The position numbers were made by a program, and so were the translations under genes. A DNA stretch of 64,000 nucleotides from Ereboglobus sp. PH5-10 (lineage in GTDB: Bacteria > Verrucomicrobiota > Verrucomicrobiia > Opitutales > Opitutaceae): NCBI RefSeq assembly GCF_029504735.1, contig NZ_JAQFIP010000011.1, positions 1 through 64,000 on the forward strand, read 5' to 3'. Below are positions 1 through 9,743 of this stretch, in pieces (the first letter of the stretch is position 1; each line of letters starts with the position of its first letter). The notes under the pieces were generated by a model. It did no database searches, was not told the DNA's origin, and saw only the letters and a program-made list of their open reading frames with translations.

Positions 1-240
1 AGCCGCTGGGCGCCCTACGGCAAGTTTGCGGCGGTCTCGGTGGAAAGCTCCGACGGCGAGATCACTGCGCACGGCAGAACATTTGAGGCCAACTACGACG
101 GCAAGCGAGTCGAGTTCGGCCTGGGCACGAGCTACCGCATCGACGCGATCAGCCAAGTTTACATCGACTACGAATATGCGAAGGCCCAGTTCTACGAACG
201 CCCCTGGTCCCTAAACCTCGGCTACCGCAGACTCTGGTAA
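1..240 (+). CDS. Autotransporter beta-barrel domain, C-terminal end (5' partial)
   Basis: Frame 1 is open from the window edge and gives the last 79 residues of a protein. Alternating hydrophobic and polar residues form short strands (for example SQVYIDYEYAKA), and the protein ends LNLGYRRLW with a terminal aromatic residue. That is the usual end of an outer-membrane barrel recognised by the BAM machinery and fits the autotransporter beta-domain family. The passenger domain lies outside the window, so the cargo is unknown. A perfect 12-bp hairpin follows two bases after the stop. The next gene, trpB, converges on it from the other strand. Confidence 0.7.
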   Translation, partial: SRWAPYGKFAAVSVESSDGEITAHGRTFEANYDGKRVEFGLGTSYRIDAISQVYIDYEYAKAQFYERPWSLNLGYRRLW

Positions 241-241
241 C

Positions 242-268
242 GTGGAAGCGGCGTCCCGCCGCTTCCAC
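242..268. terminator. 12-bp perfect hairpin between convergent genes
   Basis: Bases 242-253 are the exact reverse complement of 257-268, with a 3-base loop. It lies directly after the stop of the barrel gene and about 85 bases past the trpB stop on the other strand. There is no long T run, so it may be a weak bidirectional terminator or a dispersed palindrome. Confidence 0.45.
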
Positions 269-288
269 CTTGCCGTCCGAACCGCCCC

Positions 289-314
289 GACTCACCGGGA
301 CGGTTCGCCCTGCC
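289..314 (-). repeat. Single arm of the GGCAGGGCGAA dispersed repeat
   Basis: On the minus strand this reads GGCAGGGCGAACCGTCCC followed by GGTGAGTC. It closely matches copies at 23975-24000, 26034-26059 and, in part, 28301-28320. It is intergenic here. Confidence 0.6.
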
Positions 315-351
315 GTGAAAGGCCCGAAAGCATAAGGAAGTTGAAGCCAGC

Positions 352-1599
352 TCAGTATTCCTTGTCCGCGTAGTCGCCGTATTTTTCCATGACGAAGTCG
401 ATGTCCTTGTCGCCGCGTCCGCTCAGGTTGACGAGAATGTCCTCCTGCGGGCGCTCCTTGGCGAGCTTCACGGCGTAGGCGACGGCGTGCGCGCTTTCGA
501 GCGCGGGAATGATGCCCTCGAGTCGTGAGAGTTGGAAAAACGCATGGATGGCCTCCGCATCCGTGGCGGTCACGGTCTTGGTGCGTCCGATGGATTTTAA
601 GTAGGCGTGCTCGGGGCCGCTCGACGGATAATCGAGTCCGCTGGCGACGGAATACACGGGCGCGGGCTCGCCTTTTTCGTCGGTGAGCATGATCGAGTTG
701 AAGCCGTGCATGATGCCCTCCTTGCCGTAGGTGAGCGAGGCGGCGTGGTCGCCGAGTTTCGCGCCGCGTCCGAGCGGTTCGACGCCGTGGAGTTCGACGG
801 GGTCGTCGAGGAAGCCGGAGAAAATGCCCATCGCGTTGGAGCCGCCGCCGACGCAGGCGACGACGTTGTTGGGCAGCTCGCCGGTCATCTCGATGAACTG
901 CTCGCGCGCCTCGATGCCGACGACGCGCTGAAACTCGCGCACCATGAGGGGGAAGGGGTGCGGCCCCATGACCGAGCCTATGCAATAGATGCTGTTGACG
1001 GGGTCGCTCAGGTAGGCGTCGAACGCGGAATCGACGGCCTCCTTGAGCGTGCGGTTGCCGAAGGTGACGGGCACGACCTTGGCTCCGAGGATTTTCATGC
1101 GCACGACATTCGGATGCTCCTTGGCAATGTCGACTTCGCCCATGTGGATTTCGACGGGGATTCCGAAATACGCGCCCGCCGTGGCGAGGGCGACGCCGTG
1201 CTGGCCCGCGCCGGTTTCGGCGATGAGTTTTTTCTTGCCGAGGTATTTGGCTAGAAGCGCCTCGCCCATGCAGTGGTTGAGCTTGTGCGCGCCGGAGTGG
1301 TTGAGGTCCTCGCGCTTGAGGTAGATGCGCCCGCCGCCGACCTTGTCGCTGAGGTTTTTGCAATAATAGACCGGCGTGGGGCGGCCTTGGAAGTGTTTGC
1401 GGATGCTTCGCAGTTCGCGGATGAAATCGTGGCTTCGGCAGATGTGCTGGTAGCCGCGATAGATTTCGTCCATTTGCTTTTGGAGTTCGGGCGGGACGAA
1501 CGAGCCGCCGAACTTGCCGAAGAAGCCGCGCTCGTCGGGCACCTGCAGGTGCATCGGGAGTTTGGGACGTGTGTATTGCGTGGATGTCTGTGTGTTCAT
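352..1599 (-). CDS. trpB: Tryptophan synthase beta chain
   Basis: 415 residues, normal length for TrpB. TrpB condenses indole with L-serine to give L-tryptophan, using PLP. The PLP lysine lies in the conserved [15 protein letters not shown] stretch near residue 100, and the glycine-rich phosphate-binding loop GGGSNAMG is present near residue 245. The N-terminus ([19 protein letters not shown]) is the classical TrpB start, which supports the ATG at 1599. No trpA or other trp gene is adjacent in the window. It is preceded by a 21-codon reading frame with two Trp codons and a terminator hairpin, so attenuation by tryptophan is likely. No Shine-Dalgarno sequence is seen before the start. Confidence 0.97.
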   Translation of the reverse strand: MNTQTSTQYTRPKLPMHLQVPDERGFFGKFGGSFVPPELQKQMDEIYRGYQHICRSHDFIRELRSIRKHFQGRPTPVYYCKNLSDKVGGGRIYLKREDLNHSGAHKLNHCMGEALLAKYLGKKKLIAETGAGQHGVALATAGAYFGIPVEIHMGEVDIAKEHPNVVRMKILGAKVVPVTFGNRTLKEAVDSAFDAYLSDPVNSIYCIGSVMGPHPFPLMVREFQRVVGIEAREQFIEMTGELPNNVVACVGGGSNAMGIFSGFLDDPVELHGVEPLGRGAKLGDHAASLTYGKEGIMHGFNSIMLTDEKGEPAPVYSVASGLDYPSSGPEHAYLKSIGRTKTVTATDAEAIHAFFQLSRLEGIIPALESAHAVAYAVKLAKERPQEDILVNLSGRGDKDIDFVMEKYGDYADKEY

Positions 1600-1662
1600 G
1601 TGTGTGTTTGTTTTCTGTTGTTTGGTTTTGTTGAAACTGAAGCGCCGTGATTAGCCGGATGG

Positions 1663-1697
1663 AAAAAATAAAAAACCTGCCGGATAATGACGGCAGG
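1663..1697 (-). terminator. Intrinsic terminator of a trp attenuator upstream of trpB
   Basis: On the minus strand CCTGCCG (1697-1691) pairs with CGGCAGG (1682-1676) around an 8-base loop, followed directly by TTTTTTATTTTTT. It ends about 65 bases before the trpB start, so it would stop transcription before the gene. The segment 1692-1686 (CGTCATT), covering the end of the left arm and most of the loop, is exactly complementary to AATGACG at 1754-1748, which overlaps the leader-peptide stop codon. Pairing of those two would preclude the terminator. Confidence 0.8.
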
Positions 1698-1749
1698 CTT
1701 CATGTTTAAATGGAATCGGTGCGTTGATATTACAGTGCGTAAGCGTGCG

Positions 1750-1812
1750 TCATTGTCTCGTTGAGGAGCAACGCCAGCGCCAAGTATTGTTGATGTTTTT
1801 GTTCAAACGCAT
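1750..1812 (-). CDS. trpL: trp leader peptide (two Trp codons)
   Basis: A 20-residue reading frame, ATG at 1812 and TGA at 1750-1752, encodes MRLNKNINNTWRWRCSSTRQ. The Trp codons are codons 11 and 13 (1782-1780 and 1776-1774). Size, the closely spaced Trp codons and the position about 150 bases before trpB match classical trp leader peptides. A ribosome that finishes translation would cover the antiterminator strand AATGACG, which contains the stop codon. A ribosome stalled at the Trp codons would leave it free. No Shine-Dalgarno sequence is seen, but that is also true of most genes here. The function is inferred from architecture only. Confidence 0.7.
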   Translation of the reverse strand: MRLNKNINNTWRWRCSSTRQ

Positions 1813-1835
1813 GTCTGAAAATTGAAGTTGCGCGG

Positions 1836-1865
1836 AAAATGCGCGGTGAGGGTTTGGGGAGTCAA
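1836..1865 (-). promoter_or_regulatory. Candidate promoter for the trp leader transcript
   Basis: On the minus strand a TTGACT -35 box lies at 1865-1860 and a weak CATTTT -10 candidate 18 bases further on, about 25-30 bases before the leader ATG. The -35 is good and the -10 is poor. Confidence 0.3.
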
Positions 1866-1905
1866 GGGAAAATATTTTTGGGCAAAGGGCGCTTGTGTCG
1901 CTCCA

Positions 1906-2421
1906 TCAGCGGCGCGGTTTCTTTCCCCTGAAAACTCCGCGCGCGTGCCAGAGGATCAGGAGCGCGTTGGTCGCGACCATTGGCCACGCGCGCGGGGTCG
2001 CGCCCGAAATTATCGCGACCGCAATTATCCACGCATGGATGCCGAGCGCGATTGCCGAGACGCAATAATCCGCCCGTCGCGCCGCCTGTTCGCGCCATTG
2101 AATATATGCCACGGCGCACCAGACGGCGAGCGCCACGACCGCGCCGGCCCGGCAGAATTGCGAGGCGCGCGCGATTTTTTCCTGATGCTCCAGCAGGAGC
2201 GTCAGCAGCCAGAACAGCAGTTGGTTGAAATAAAGAAAGCCGGTCACGAGCGCCGATATCAGGTGCGCGTTCACGGGGAACTGGCCTTTCTCATCGACCG
2301 GCACGCGCGAGAGCAGGGCGCAGCCGGCGCAGCAGAAATGGGTCGCCGGGGATGTCTCGTTCGCCGCGCTCGCGGCTGTCCTGAACGGGGTGCCGCAGCG
2401 GCTGCATGTTACGTTTTGCAT
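1906..2421 (-). CDS. Zinc-ribbon-like membrane protein of unknown function
   Basis: 171 residues. The N-terminus carries two cysteine pairs, CSRCG near residues 6-10 and FCCAGC near residues 29-34. This pattern resembles the metal-binding domain found at the N-terminus of some heavy-metal P-type ATPases. The rest contains four hydrophobic stretches (about 55-75, 90-107, 121-140 and 145-160), so it is probably a small inner-membrane protein with a cytoplasmic metal-binding head. There is no ATPase domain. It lies between the trp leader and the DUF2017-like/clpS pair, all on the minus strand. I do not recognise a named function. Confidence 0.6.
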   Translation of the reverse strand: MQNVTCSRCGTPFRTAASAANETSPATHFCCAGCALLSRVPVDEKGQFPVNAHLISALVTGFLYFNQLLFWLLTLLLEHQEKIARASQFCRAGAVVALAVWCAVAYIQWREQAARRADYCVSAIALGIHAWIIAVAIISGATPRAWPMVATNALLILWHARGVFRGKKPRR

Positions 2422-2462
2422 GGTTGGGTCGTTCTTTGTTGGAAAAGAGGGGGGGAGTTTTT

Positions 2463-2915
2463 TCAGGGTTCAACGTGCCGGATTATCAATTCCTGCAGGG
2501 TGGCCAAAAACATGTAGGCCATGAGGGCGCGGCGCGTGTCGGGTTGCAGCGCGTCGAAATCGCCGATGCCCTGCTCCAATGTTTCGTCGGGGATGTCCGC
2601 AAGCTGGCGCAGGCGCATTTGCAGGCGCAGCGCGGTGCAGGCGCGGATTATTTGCATGCTTTCGTCGGTATTGATCGTGACGGTGCCTGTTTCAAAAAAC
2701 TCGCCGTCGAATAGCGCGAGCAGCACGCCGACACTCTCGTTTTGCGTGGAGAGGAGCGAGTTCCGCCACATTTCGTCCATTTCGGCATCGTCGCCGTTTG
2801 CGGGCGGATGCAGTTGCACGGCGAGTTGGGTCTTGAGTTCGTTCGCGGTGGCATTGAGCAAGTCCATCAGCGGCGCGACGATTTTCAGGCTGAGCGTGAT
2901 CTCGATTCGGCTCAT
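2463..2915 (-). CDS. DUF2017-like protein, coupled to clpS
   Basis: 150 residues starting MSRIEITLSL; its ATG overlaps the clpS stop as ATGA, so translation is coupled. It appears all-helical and ends with a helix pair containing TALRLQMRLR and LATLQELIIRH. This order and the position directly after clpS recall the DUF2017 family, known mainly from Actinobacteria, where it also follows clpS. The family has no established function; the linkage suggests a role with the ClpS/Clp protease adaptor. The open frame extends upstream to 3305 but that part runs across clpS and is not used. Confidence 0.6.
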   Translation of the reverse strand: MSRIEITLSLKIVAPLMDLLNATANELKTQLAVQLHPPANGDDAEMDEMWRNSLLSTQNESVGVLLALFDGEFFETGTVTINTDESMQIIRACTALRLQMRLRQLADIPDETLEQGIGDFDALQPDTRRALMAYMFLATLQELIIRHVEP

Positions 2916-3205
2916 TTGTCGTCGGCCTCCAGGATCGCCCGCAGGTGCCATTCGTGAAGCGTGTAGGCGTAGGCCTCGGCTTTTTCCCTCAGGCCGCACC
3001 ACACGACGGATCGGCCCTGTTCGTGCACCTCGAGCATGTGCTTTTGCGCCGTTTGGTCGTCGAAGCCGAGAACCTTTTTGAAAACGAGCACCACGTATGA
3101 CATAAGGTTTACGGGATCGTTGAGCACCACCACGCGCCAGTCGCCGTCTTTTGCGAGCGCGACGTGGGTGTCTGTTTTCGGGACTGTGAGCGTTTGGGCC
3201 GCCAT
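2912..3205 (-). CDS. clpS: ATP-dependent Clp protease adaptor ClpS
   Basis: 97 residues. ClpS binds N-degron substrates and delivers them to the ClpA/ClpC unfoldase. The conserved Asn-Asp pair is in LNDPVNLMSYV (about residues 29-39), and the substrate-pocket His is in EVHEQGRSVV (about 61-70). The NDPVNLMSYV wording and the closing LHEWHL stretch resemble the actinobacterial ClpS type rather than the proteobacterial one. It is followed by a DUF2017-like gene with a 4-base overlap. Confidence 0.9.
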   Translation of the reverse strand: MAAQTLTVPKTDTHVALAKDGDWRVVVLNDPVNLMSYVVLVFKKVLGFDDQTAQKHMLEVHEQGRSVVWCGLREKAEAYAYTLHEWHLRAILEADDK

Positions 3206-3320
3206 GATTGCATTTCATGCAAACTCGCGCATTATTACAGCGCAACATCGCACTTGTCAGCCGCGCGCAAATAAAGCGGAAATGAGTGCCGCACCACGCG
3301 CACAACCCTCTTCTTCAACC

Positions 3321-5507
3321 ATGACATCCACCCAACGCACAACCCACCGCTGGAAATTCGCCCGCATCGGCGGACTCGACCAAGTCATCCTCGAGACAGC
3401 CGATGATCTGCTCAACCTAGGCCAACTCGACCAGAAACTCTGGGTCGCGTTGAGCTGTCCGGTGAAAAGCCTCGAATATGACGAGGACACGCTGAAGCTG
3501 CTCGACACCGACAACGACGGACGCATCCGCGTTGACGAGATCACCGGCGCGATCAAATGGCTTTCCACGCGCCTCGCCGACGTGGGCGTCATCCTCAACC
3601 CGCAGCCGCAGTTGCCCCCCGATGCGATCAACGCCGGCACGCCCGAGGGCGCGCTGCTGCTCTCCACTGCAAATCTCCTCATCAGCGAGGGCAAAACCGG
3701 GCTCAGCGTCGCGGGCATCGCCGAAACGCGAAAGCAATTTCTCGACGGCCGTTTTAACGGCGACGGCGTCATTTCCGCCGACACCACGGACACGCCCGAG
3801 CTCAAGCAGCTCGTCGAAAACATCATCGCCACTCAAGGCGCCGCGCAGGATCTCAGCGGCAAGCCCGGCGTGACGCAGGAAAAAATCGACGCGTTTTACG
3901 ACGCGGTCGCCGCGCACATCGCGCGCAACGCCGAGGCCGCGGCGACGCAGGTTTTCGTTTTCGGCAAAACCACGCCCGCGGCCCACGCCGCGTTCAAGGC
4001 GGTGCGCGAGAAAATCGACGACTACTTCGAGCGCTGTCGCCTGGCCTCGTTTGATCCGCGCACGCTCGCCGCGCTCAACCGCCCCGAGTCCGACTACGCC
4101 GCGATCATCGCGCGCGACCTCAAGCCGGGCGATTCCGACCTGGCCGGGTTTCCCCTCGCAAAAATCACGCCCGACAAGCCGCTGTCGCTCGCCGCCGGCA
4201 TCAATCCCGCGTGGACGGCCGCCGTTGGGGCATTTCTCTCCGACACGATGCCGGTCGCGTTCAACGCGGGCAAAGCCGACATCACCGCCGCCGAGTGGGC
4301 GTCGCTGAAAACGAAGTTCGGGCCCTACGAAAACTGGCTCGCGGCAAACGCCGGCTCGCCGATCACCGCGCTCGGCGATGCGCGCATCGAGGAAATCCAC
4401 GCGACCTCCGCCGCCGACCGCGACGCGCTCGGCAAACTCGTCGCGCAAGACAAGGCGCTCGAATCCGAATCGCTCGCGCTCAACGACATCAACCGGCTCG
4501 TGCGCTACTACAGCCAGCTCGGCGTGCTGTTGCGCAACTTCGTGAACTTCGCCGATTTTTATTCGCTGAAACACTCGGCGATCTTTCAGGCGGGCGTGCT
4601 TTACCTCGACAGCCGCAGTTGCGAACTGTGCATCCGCGTCGATGATCCCGCGGCGCATTCCGTGCTCGCCGCGCTCAGCCGCGCGTGCATCGCCTACTGC
4701 GAACTCAAGCGCGCGGGCGAGGCGCCGTTGAAAATCGCGGCCTGTTTCACCCAGGGCGACTCCGACTATCTGATGGTGGGGCGCAACGGCGTTTTCTACG
4801 ACATGAAGGGGCGCGACTGGGACGCGACGATCACCAAGCTCGTTTCGAACCCGATCAGCGTGCGCGAGGCGTTTTGGTCGCCCTATAAAAAACTCATCCG
4901 CACAATCGAGGAACATCTCGCCAAACGCGGCGCCGCTGCCGAGGCCGCCACCGGCGCCAAGCTCGACAAGGTTGCGGAAAACACCGCCAATGCCGACAAG
5001 CTCGCCGCCGCGTCCGCGTCCGCGACACCCGAGGCGCCGAAAAAAATCGACGTCGGCACTGTGGCCGCGATTGGCGTGGCCGCAGGCGCGCTCACCGGCG
5101 CGATTGCCGCGATCGCAACCGGAATCGCCCGTCTCGCGCCCTGGCAAATCCTCCTCATTCCGGTGGCGTTGTTGCTGATCATTTCCGGCCCGTCGATGTT
5201 CATTGCCTGGTTGAAACTCCGCCAGCGCACACTCGGGCCGATTCTTGACGCGGCGGGATGGGCGGTCAACGGACGCGTAAAAATCAATGTCCCGCTCGGC
5301 ACCTCGCTCACGGACATCGCCACGCTTCCTGACGGCTCGCAGCGCACGCTTCGCGATCCCTACGAGGACAAGGCGGCCAAGCGCCGCAAGCGCCGCATCG
5401 TGCTGGTCCTGGTTCTCGCCGCGCTCGCGGCCTTCGGCGCATGGGCGTGGATCGATCACATCGAGACGAACACATGGATTTGGGACCGGCTGTTGTCGTC
5501 GAAATAA
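3321..5507 (+). CDS. EF-hand-containing membrane protein of unknown function
   Basis: 728 residues from the ATG at 3321; an alternative ATG at 3282 adds 13 residues and neither has a clear ribosome-binding site. A canonical EF-hand loop DTDNDGRIRVDE lies at about residues 62-73, and a second, degenerate one (NGDGVIS) at about 145-155, suggesting calcium-dependent folding or regulation. A long helical middle region follows. Near the C-terminus there are three hydrophobic segments, one alanine/glycine-rich (about 577-600), one at about 610-635, and a final one (VLVLVLAALAAFGAWAW) close to the end. The bulk is probably on one side of the inner membrane. I know no characterised homologue. A long opposing reading frame over this gene is a codon-bias shadow. 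Confidence 0.75.
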   Translation: MTSTQRTTHRWKFARIGGLDQVILETADDLLNLGQLDQKLWVALSCPVKSLEYDEDTLKLLDTDNDGRIRVDEITGAIKWLSTRLADVGVILNPQPQLPPDAINAGTPEGALLLSTANLLISEGKTGLSVAGIAETRKQFLDGRFNGDGVISADTTDTPELKQLVENIIATQGAAQDLSGKPGVTQEKIDAFYDAVAAHIARNAEAAATQVFVFGKTTPAAHAAFKAVREKIDDYFERCRLASFDPRTLAALNRPESDYAAIIARDLKPGDSDLAGFPLAKITPDKPLSLAAGINPAWTAAVGAFLSDTMPVAFNAGKADITAAEWASLKTKFGPYENWLAANAGSPITALGDARIEEIHATSAADRDALGKLVAQDKALESESLALNDINRLVRYYSQLGVLLRNFVNFADFYSLKHSAIFQAGVLYLDSRSCELCIRVDDPAAHSVLAALSRACIAYCELKRAGEAPLKIAACFTQGDSDYLMVGRNGVFYDMKGRDWDATITKLVSNPISVREAFWSPYKKLIRTIEEHLAKRGAAAEAATGAKLDKVAENTANADKLAAASASATPEAPKKIDVGTVAAIGVAAGALTGAIAAIATGIARLAPWQILLIPVALLLIISGPSMFIAWLKLRQRTLGPILDAAGWAVNGRVKINVPLGTSLTDIATLPDGSQRTLRDPYEDKAAKRRKRRIVLVLVLAALAAFGAWAWIDHIETNTWIWDRLLSSK

Positions 5508-5559
5508 TCAAACGCGAAGGACGGCGCGGATTTTTTGCCGCGCCGTTTTCAATTTCCAA

Positions 5560-6633
5560 GTGAAGACCCCGGACCTGCTCAATATACGTTTATACAATCA
5601 ATTGCTCTCCGGCCATGAGTTGAAGCAGCCGCGAGAGGTCGTGTCCCGGATGGGCGCGATGCAGTCGCAGTCGCTGGATTTGGCGAAGTGGGCGATCGGA
5701 ACGCGTCTCGAATCAAAGACGGTTGCGGATGTCGAGAAGGCCTTGAACACGGGGAAAATCATTCGCACGCACATTCTGCGCCCGACGTGGCATTTTGTGG
5801 CGGCGGATGACATTCATTGGATGCGCGAACTTTCGAACCCGCAAATAAAGCCGATTTATCTCTCCTATTGCCGGATGTGCGGCGCGGACGAGGCGGTCAT
5901 AGCGCGCGCCGTTCCCATTGTGGAGAAATCCCTGTCCAATGGCGGGCATTTGGAGAAGCAGGAAATCGGGGAGGCCCTGAAGGCGCGAAGAATAAAGGCG
6001 GATGCCACCTTGCTGAATCTTATTATACAACGCGCCGAGATGGAGGGGATTCTTTGCAACGGGAAAATACAGGGTAATAAACAAACCTATGCTTTGCTAA
6101 ACGAATGGGTTCCCCGGAAACGAAACCAAACAATAAGCCGGGAGGCTGCGTTGGAACGCCTGGCGCGGAGGTATTTCACGAGCCACGGACCGGCGACGCT
6201 TCTTGATTTTGAGTGGTGGTCGGGCTTGTCGCTCACCGATAGCAGGCGCGCTGTCGAGATGATCAAAAACGATTTTGTATGCGAAAAGGCAAGCGGGCGC
6301 GAGTTCTGGATGCGAAATGACATTAAGACTCCGCCGAAAGGAAGCGCGTCGGCATTGCTGCTTCCGCCGTTCGACGAATTTGTGGTGAGCTACAAGGACC
6401 GTTCCGAGATGATTCACGATGCTCATTATGGAAAGGTGATGACGAGGAACGGCCTCTTTTCCCCGACCGTGATGCTCAATGGCGAAATTGTCGGCTCATG
6501 GAAAAAGACGAGCAGGAAAGGAGCTGTCCGAATAGAACTCTCCTTTTTCGAAAAAACGTCCAAGCGAAAACAACAGCTTTTCGAGCCGGAGATAAGGCGG
6601 TTGGAGAAGTTTTATTCGGACAGGGATGAATAG
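5560..6633 (+). CDS. Winged-helix DNA-binding domain protein (HTH_42 / AlkZ-YcaQ-like)
   Basis: 357 residues from a GTG start at 5560, chosen because the family begins with a leucine-rich first helix that matches DLLNIRLYNQLL. Typical family motifs are VSRMGAMQSQSLDLAKWAIG (about 25-44), HILRPTWHFV (about 70-80) and LLPPFDEFVVSYKDRS (about 265-280). Members of this superfamily include DNA glycosylases that unhook interstrand crosslinks (AlkZ, YcaQ), but many are uncharacterised. I cannot assign the catalytic residues with certainty. It lies 52 bases after the EF-hand gene and is followed by a repeat-bearing intergenic region. Confidence 0.8.
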   Translation: MKTPDLLNIRLYNQLLSGHELKQPREVVSRMGAMQSQSLDLAKWAIGTRLESKTVADVEKALNTGKIIRTHILRPTWHFVAADDIHWMRELSNPQIKPIYLSYCRMCGADEAVIARAVPIVEKSLSNGGHLEKQEIGEALKARRIKADATLLNLIIQRAEMEGILCNGKIQGNKQTYALLNEWVPRKRNQTISREAALERLARRYFTSHGPATLLDFEWWSGLSLTDSRRAVEMIKNDFVCEKASGREFWMRNDIKTPPKGSASALLLPPFDEFVVSYKDRSEMIHDAHYGKVMTRNGLFSPTVMLNGEIVGSWKKTSRKGAVRIELSFFEKTSKRKQQLFEPEIRRLEKFYSDRDE

Positions 6634-7082
6634 ACATGCTTGGCAGCGAAGCGCGCGAACGGTTTGTTGATTATTAAAACCAGTGACACTGGTTCTCCAA
6701 GATGAACGATGTGTCGATATGAAATATATACATATTATAATAATCGACTATTCATTCTGTATATTCTGTTAATTCTGTCATGATCCTTAAGACAGGATTA
6801 ATTGGATGCGCAGGATGCGGACGGGAGTGGAGACACAGACAGGAATGTCTGTGTTACCTTGATTTGAGGTTTCGATTTGGTTGGTAACGTTGGGGTAGGG
6901 CGCTGGAATTGCAAAATATCAATTGTCCGGCACACTCTTCCGCCTTCCCGGCGAGCGATTAATAAATTGTAAATTATTGCGAAAAATATAATTGTGAAAA
7001 CCCGTTTGCGGTGCTGGGATTTCGGATGTTCATTTGGTTTCTTCCGCAATCATAACCCTGAAAATTCAAAAACGCCCACACT
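6634..7082. repeat. Intergenic region with dispersed-repeat fragments
   Basis: No gene is supported in this 449-base gap. It holds an AT-rich stretch (about 6715-6780), then an ACAGGATT/GCAGGATG motif and a hairpin ACACAGAC (6833-6840) / GTCTGTGT (6847-6854). The core CAGGAATGTC(T/C)GTG recurs at about 9660, so both sites contain the same repeat family. Confidence 0.5.
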
Positions 7083-7829
7083 ATGAATGCTTATGTCGCT
7101 GAATTCGTCGGAACCGCCATCCTCGTCCTTCTTGGTAATGGCATCGTCGCAAACGTGAATCTCACCAAGTCCAAGGGCAACGGCGGGGGCTGGATTTGCG
7201 TGGCCGCGGGCTGGGCCTGCGCCGTGGCCATCGCCGTCTATGCCACGGGGCGGTTTTCCGAGGCGCATCTCAATCCGGCCGTCACACTCGCGCTCGCCAG
7301 CATCGGGAGCTTCGGCTGGGGGCAGGTGGCCGGATACATCGGAGCACAAATGGCCGGCGGCATTATCGGCGCAGTTCTCGTTTACCTGACCTATTTTGCC
7401 CATTGGGGCGTGACAAACGACGCCGCCACCAAGCTCGCCTGCTTCTCCACCGCTCCCGCCGTGCGCCGGATGGGGCCCGCCTTTGTCACGGAGGTGATCG
7501 GGACCGCGGTTCTTTTGTTCGGCATCCTGGCCTTTGGAAAAGTGGCATTGGGCGCTCCCAGCGGACAGGAGGCGTGGGCCGCGGTTGTGGGCACTTGGTT
7601 TGGGCCCGCGTTGGTCGGCCTGCTTATTTTCTCCATCGGCCTTTCGCTCGGCGGTCCGTCGGGATATGCCATCAATCCCGCGCGTGACCTGGGGCCGCGC
7701 ATCGCCCACGCCGTGCTTCCCATTCCCGGAAAAGGCTCCTCCGACTGGCAGTATTCCTGGGTGCCCGTCGTGGCCCCGATTGTCGGCGGCATCATCGGAG
7801 CGCAACTTTTCGTTTTGCTCGGGTTTTAG
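7083..7829 (+). CDS. glpF: Aquaglyceroporin / glycerol uptake facilitator
   Basis: 248 residues with six membrane segments. Both aqueous-pore motifs are present: HLNPAVTLA near residue 65 and AINPARDLGPR near residue 200. The Asp after the second NPAR, together with the downstream glpK, supports glycerol rather than only water as the substrate. It sits in the inner membrane and lets glycerol diffuse in for trapping by GlpK. The gap to glpK is 220 bases and is filled by a palindromic repeat, so co-transcription is plausible but not assured. Confidence 0.93.
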   Translation: MNAYVAEFVGTAILVLLGNGIVANVNLTKSKGNGGGWICVAAGWACAVAIAVYATGRFSEAHLNPAVTLALASIGSFGWGQVAGYIGAQMAGGIIGAVLVYLTYFAHWGVTNDAATKLACFSTAPAVRRMGPAFVTEVIGTAVLLFGILAFGKVALGAPSGQEAWAAVVGTWFGPALVGLLIFSIGLSLGGPSGYAINPARDLGPRIAHAVLPIPGKGSSDWQYSWVPVVAPIVGGIIGAQLFVLLGF

Positions 7830-7838
7830 GGCTAAAAA

Positions 7839-7972
7839 TTTAACCACGGAGAACACTGAGATACACGGAGGGAAAACAAGAATGCCAGAGAGCCAGAGGC
7901 CGGAAATCCAGGTCAAGCCCCAGACGTTCAGACGCTCCTCCTCCGTGCCGCTCCGTGCCATCCGTGGTTAAA
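7839..7972. repeat. Inverted-repeat element between glpF and glpK
   Basis: The ends TTTAACCACGGA (7839-7850) and TCCGTGGTTAAA (7961-7972) are perfect inverted repeats. Between them lie CACGGAG-type subrepeats and a GAATGCCAGAGAGCCAGAGG segment that recurs at 38228-38278 and, in related form, at 39040-39151. It looks like a nested intergenic element with no reading frame. Confidence 0.75.
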
Positions 7973-8049
7973 AATCAGGACACAGTATTTCAGGATAACT
8001 TCTTAATCCACTCCACTCATCGTTAAAAAATCCATCGTCATTCAACATC

Positions 8050-9552
<1,503 letters not shown>

Positions 9553-9590
9553 GGCATCCAAAATACGCAAGTATTCAAGAGCCGACTCCG

Positions 9591-9670
9591 CATCCTGTAA
9601 ATCCTGACCATTCTGGTTTAAATTTTCTGACAGGATTGGCGGGATTTACAGGATGAAGGCAGGAATGTCC
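9591..9670. repeat. ATCCTGTAAATCC palindromic intergenic repeat
   Basis: CATCCTGTAAATCC (9591-9604) and GGATTTACAGGATG (9642-9655) are perfect inverted repeats. They are followed by CAGGAATGTCCGTG, shared with the element near 6841. The element lies just after glpK. Confidence 0.7.
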
Positions 9671-9743
9671 GTGCTATTTTTCAGACGATAATCGCCCTTA
9701 TCTTGACGTCATTTCAACCTGCTCCTGCGAGGCGTTTTCGGAC

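Noticed and set aside
3417-5459. 680-residue minus-strand frame across the EF-hand gene
   Set aside because: Arg/Gly-rich shadow frame; the plus-strand product has coherent EF-hand and membrane segments.
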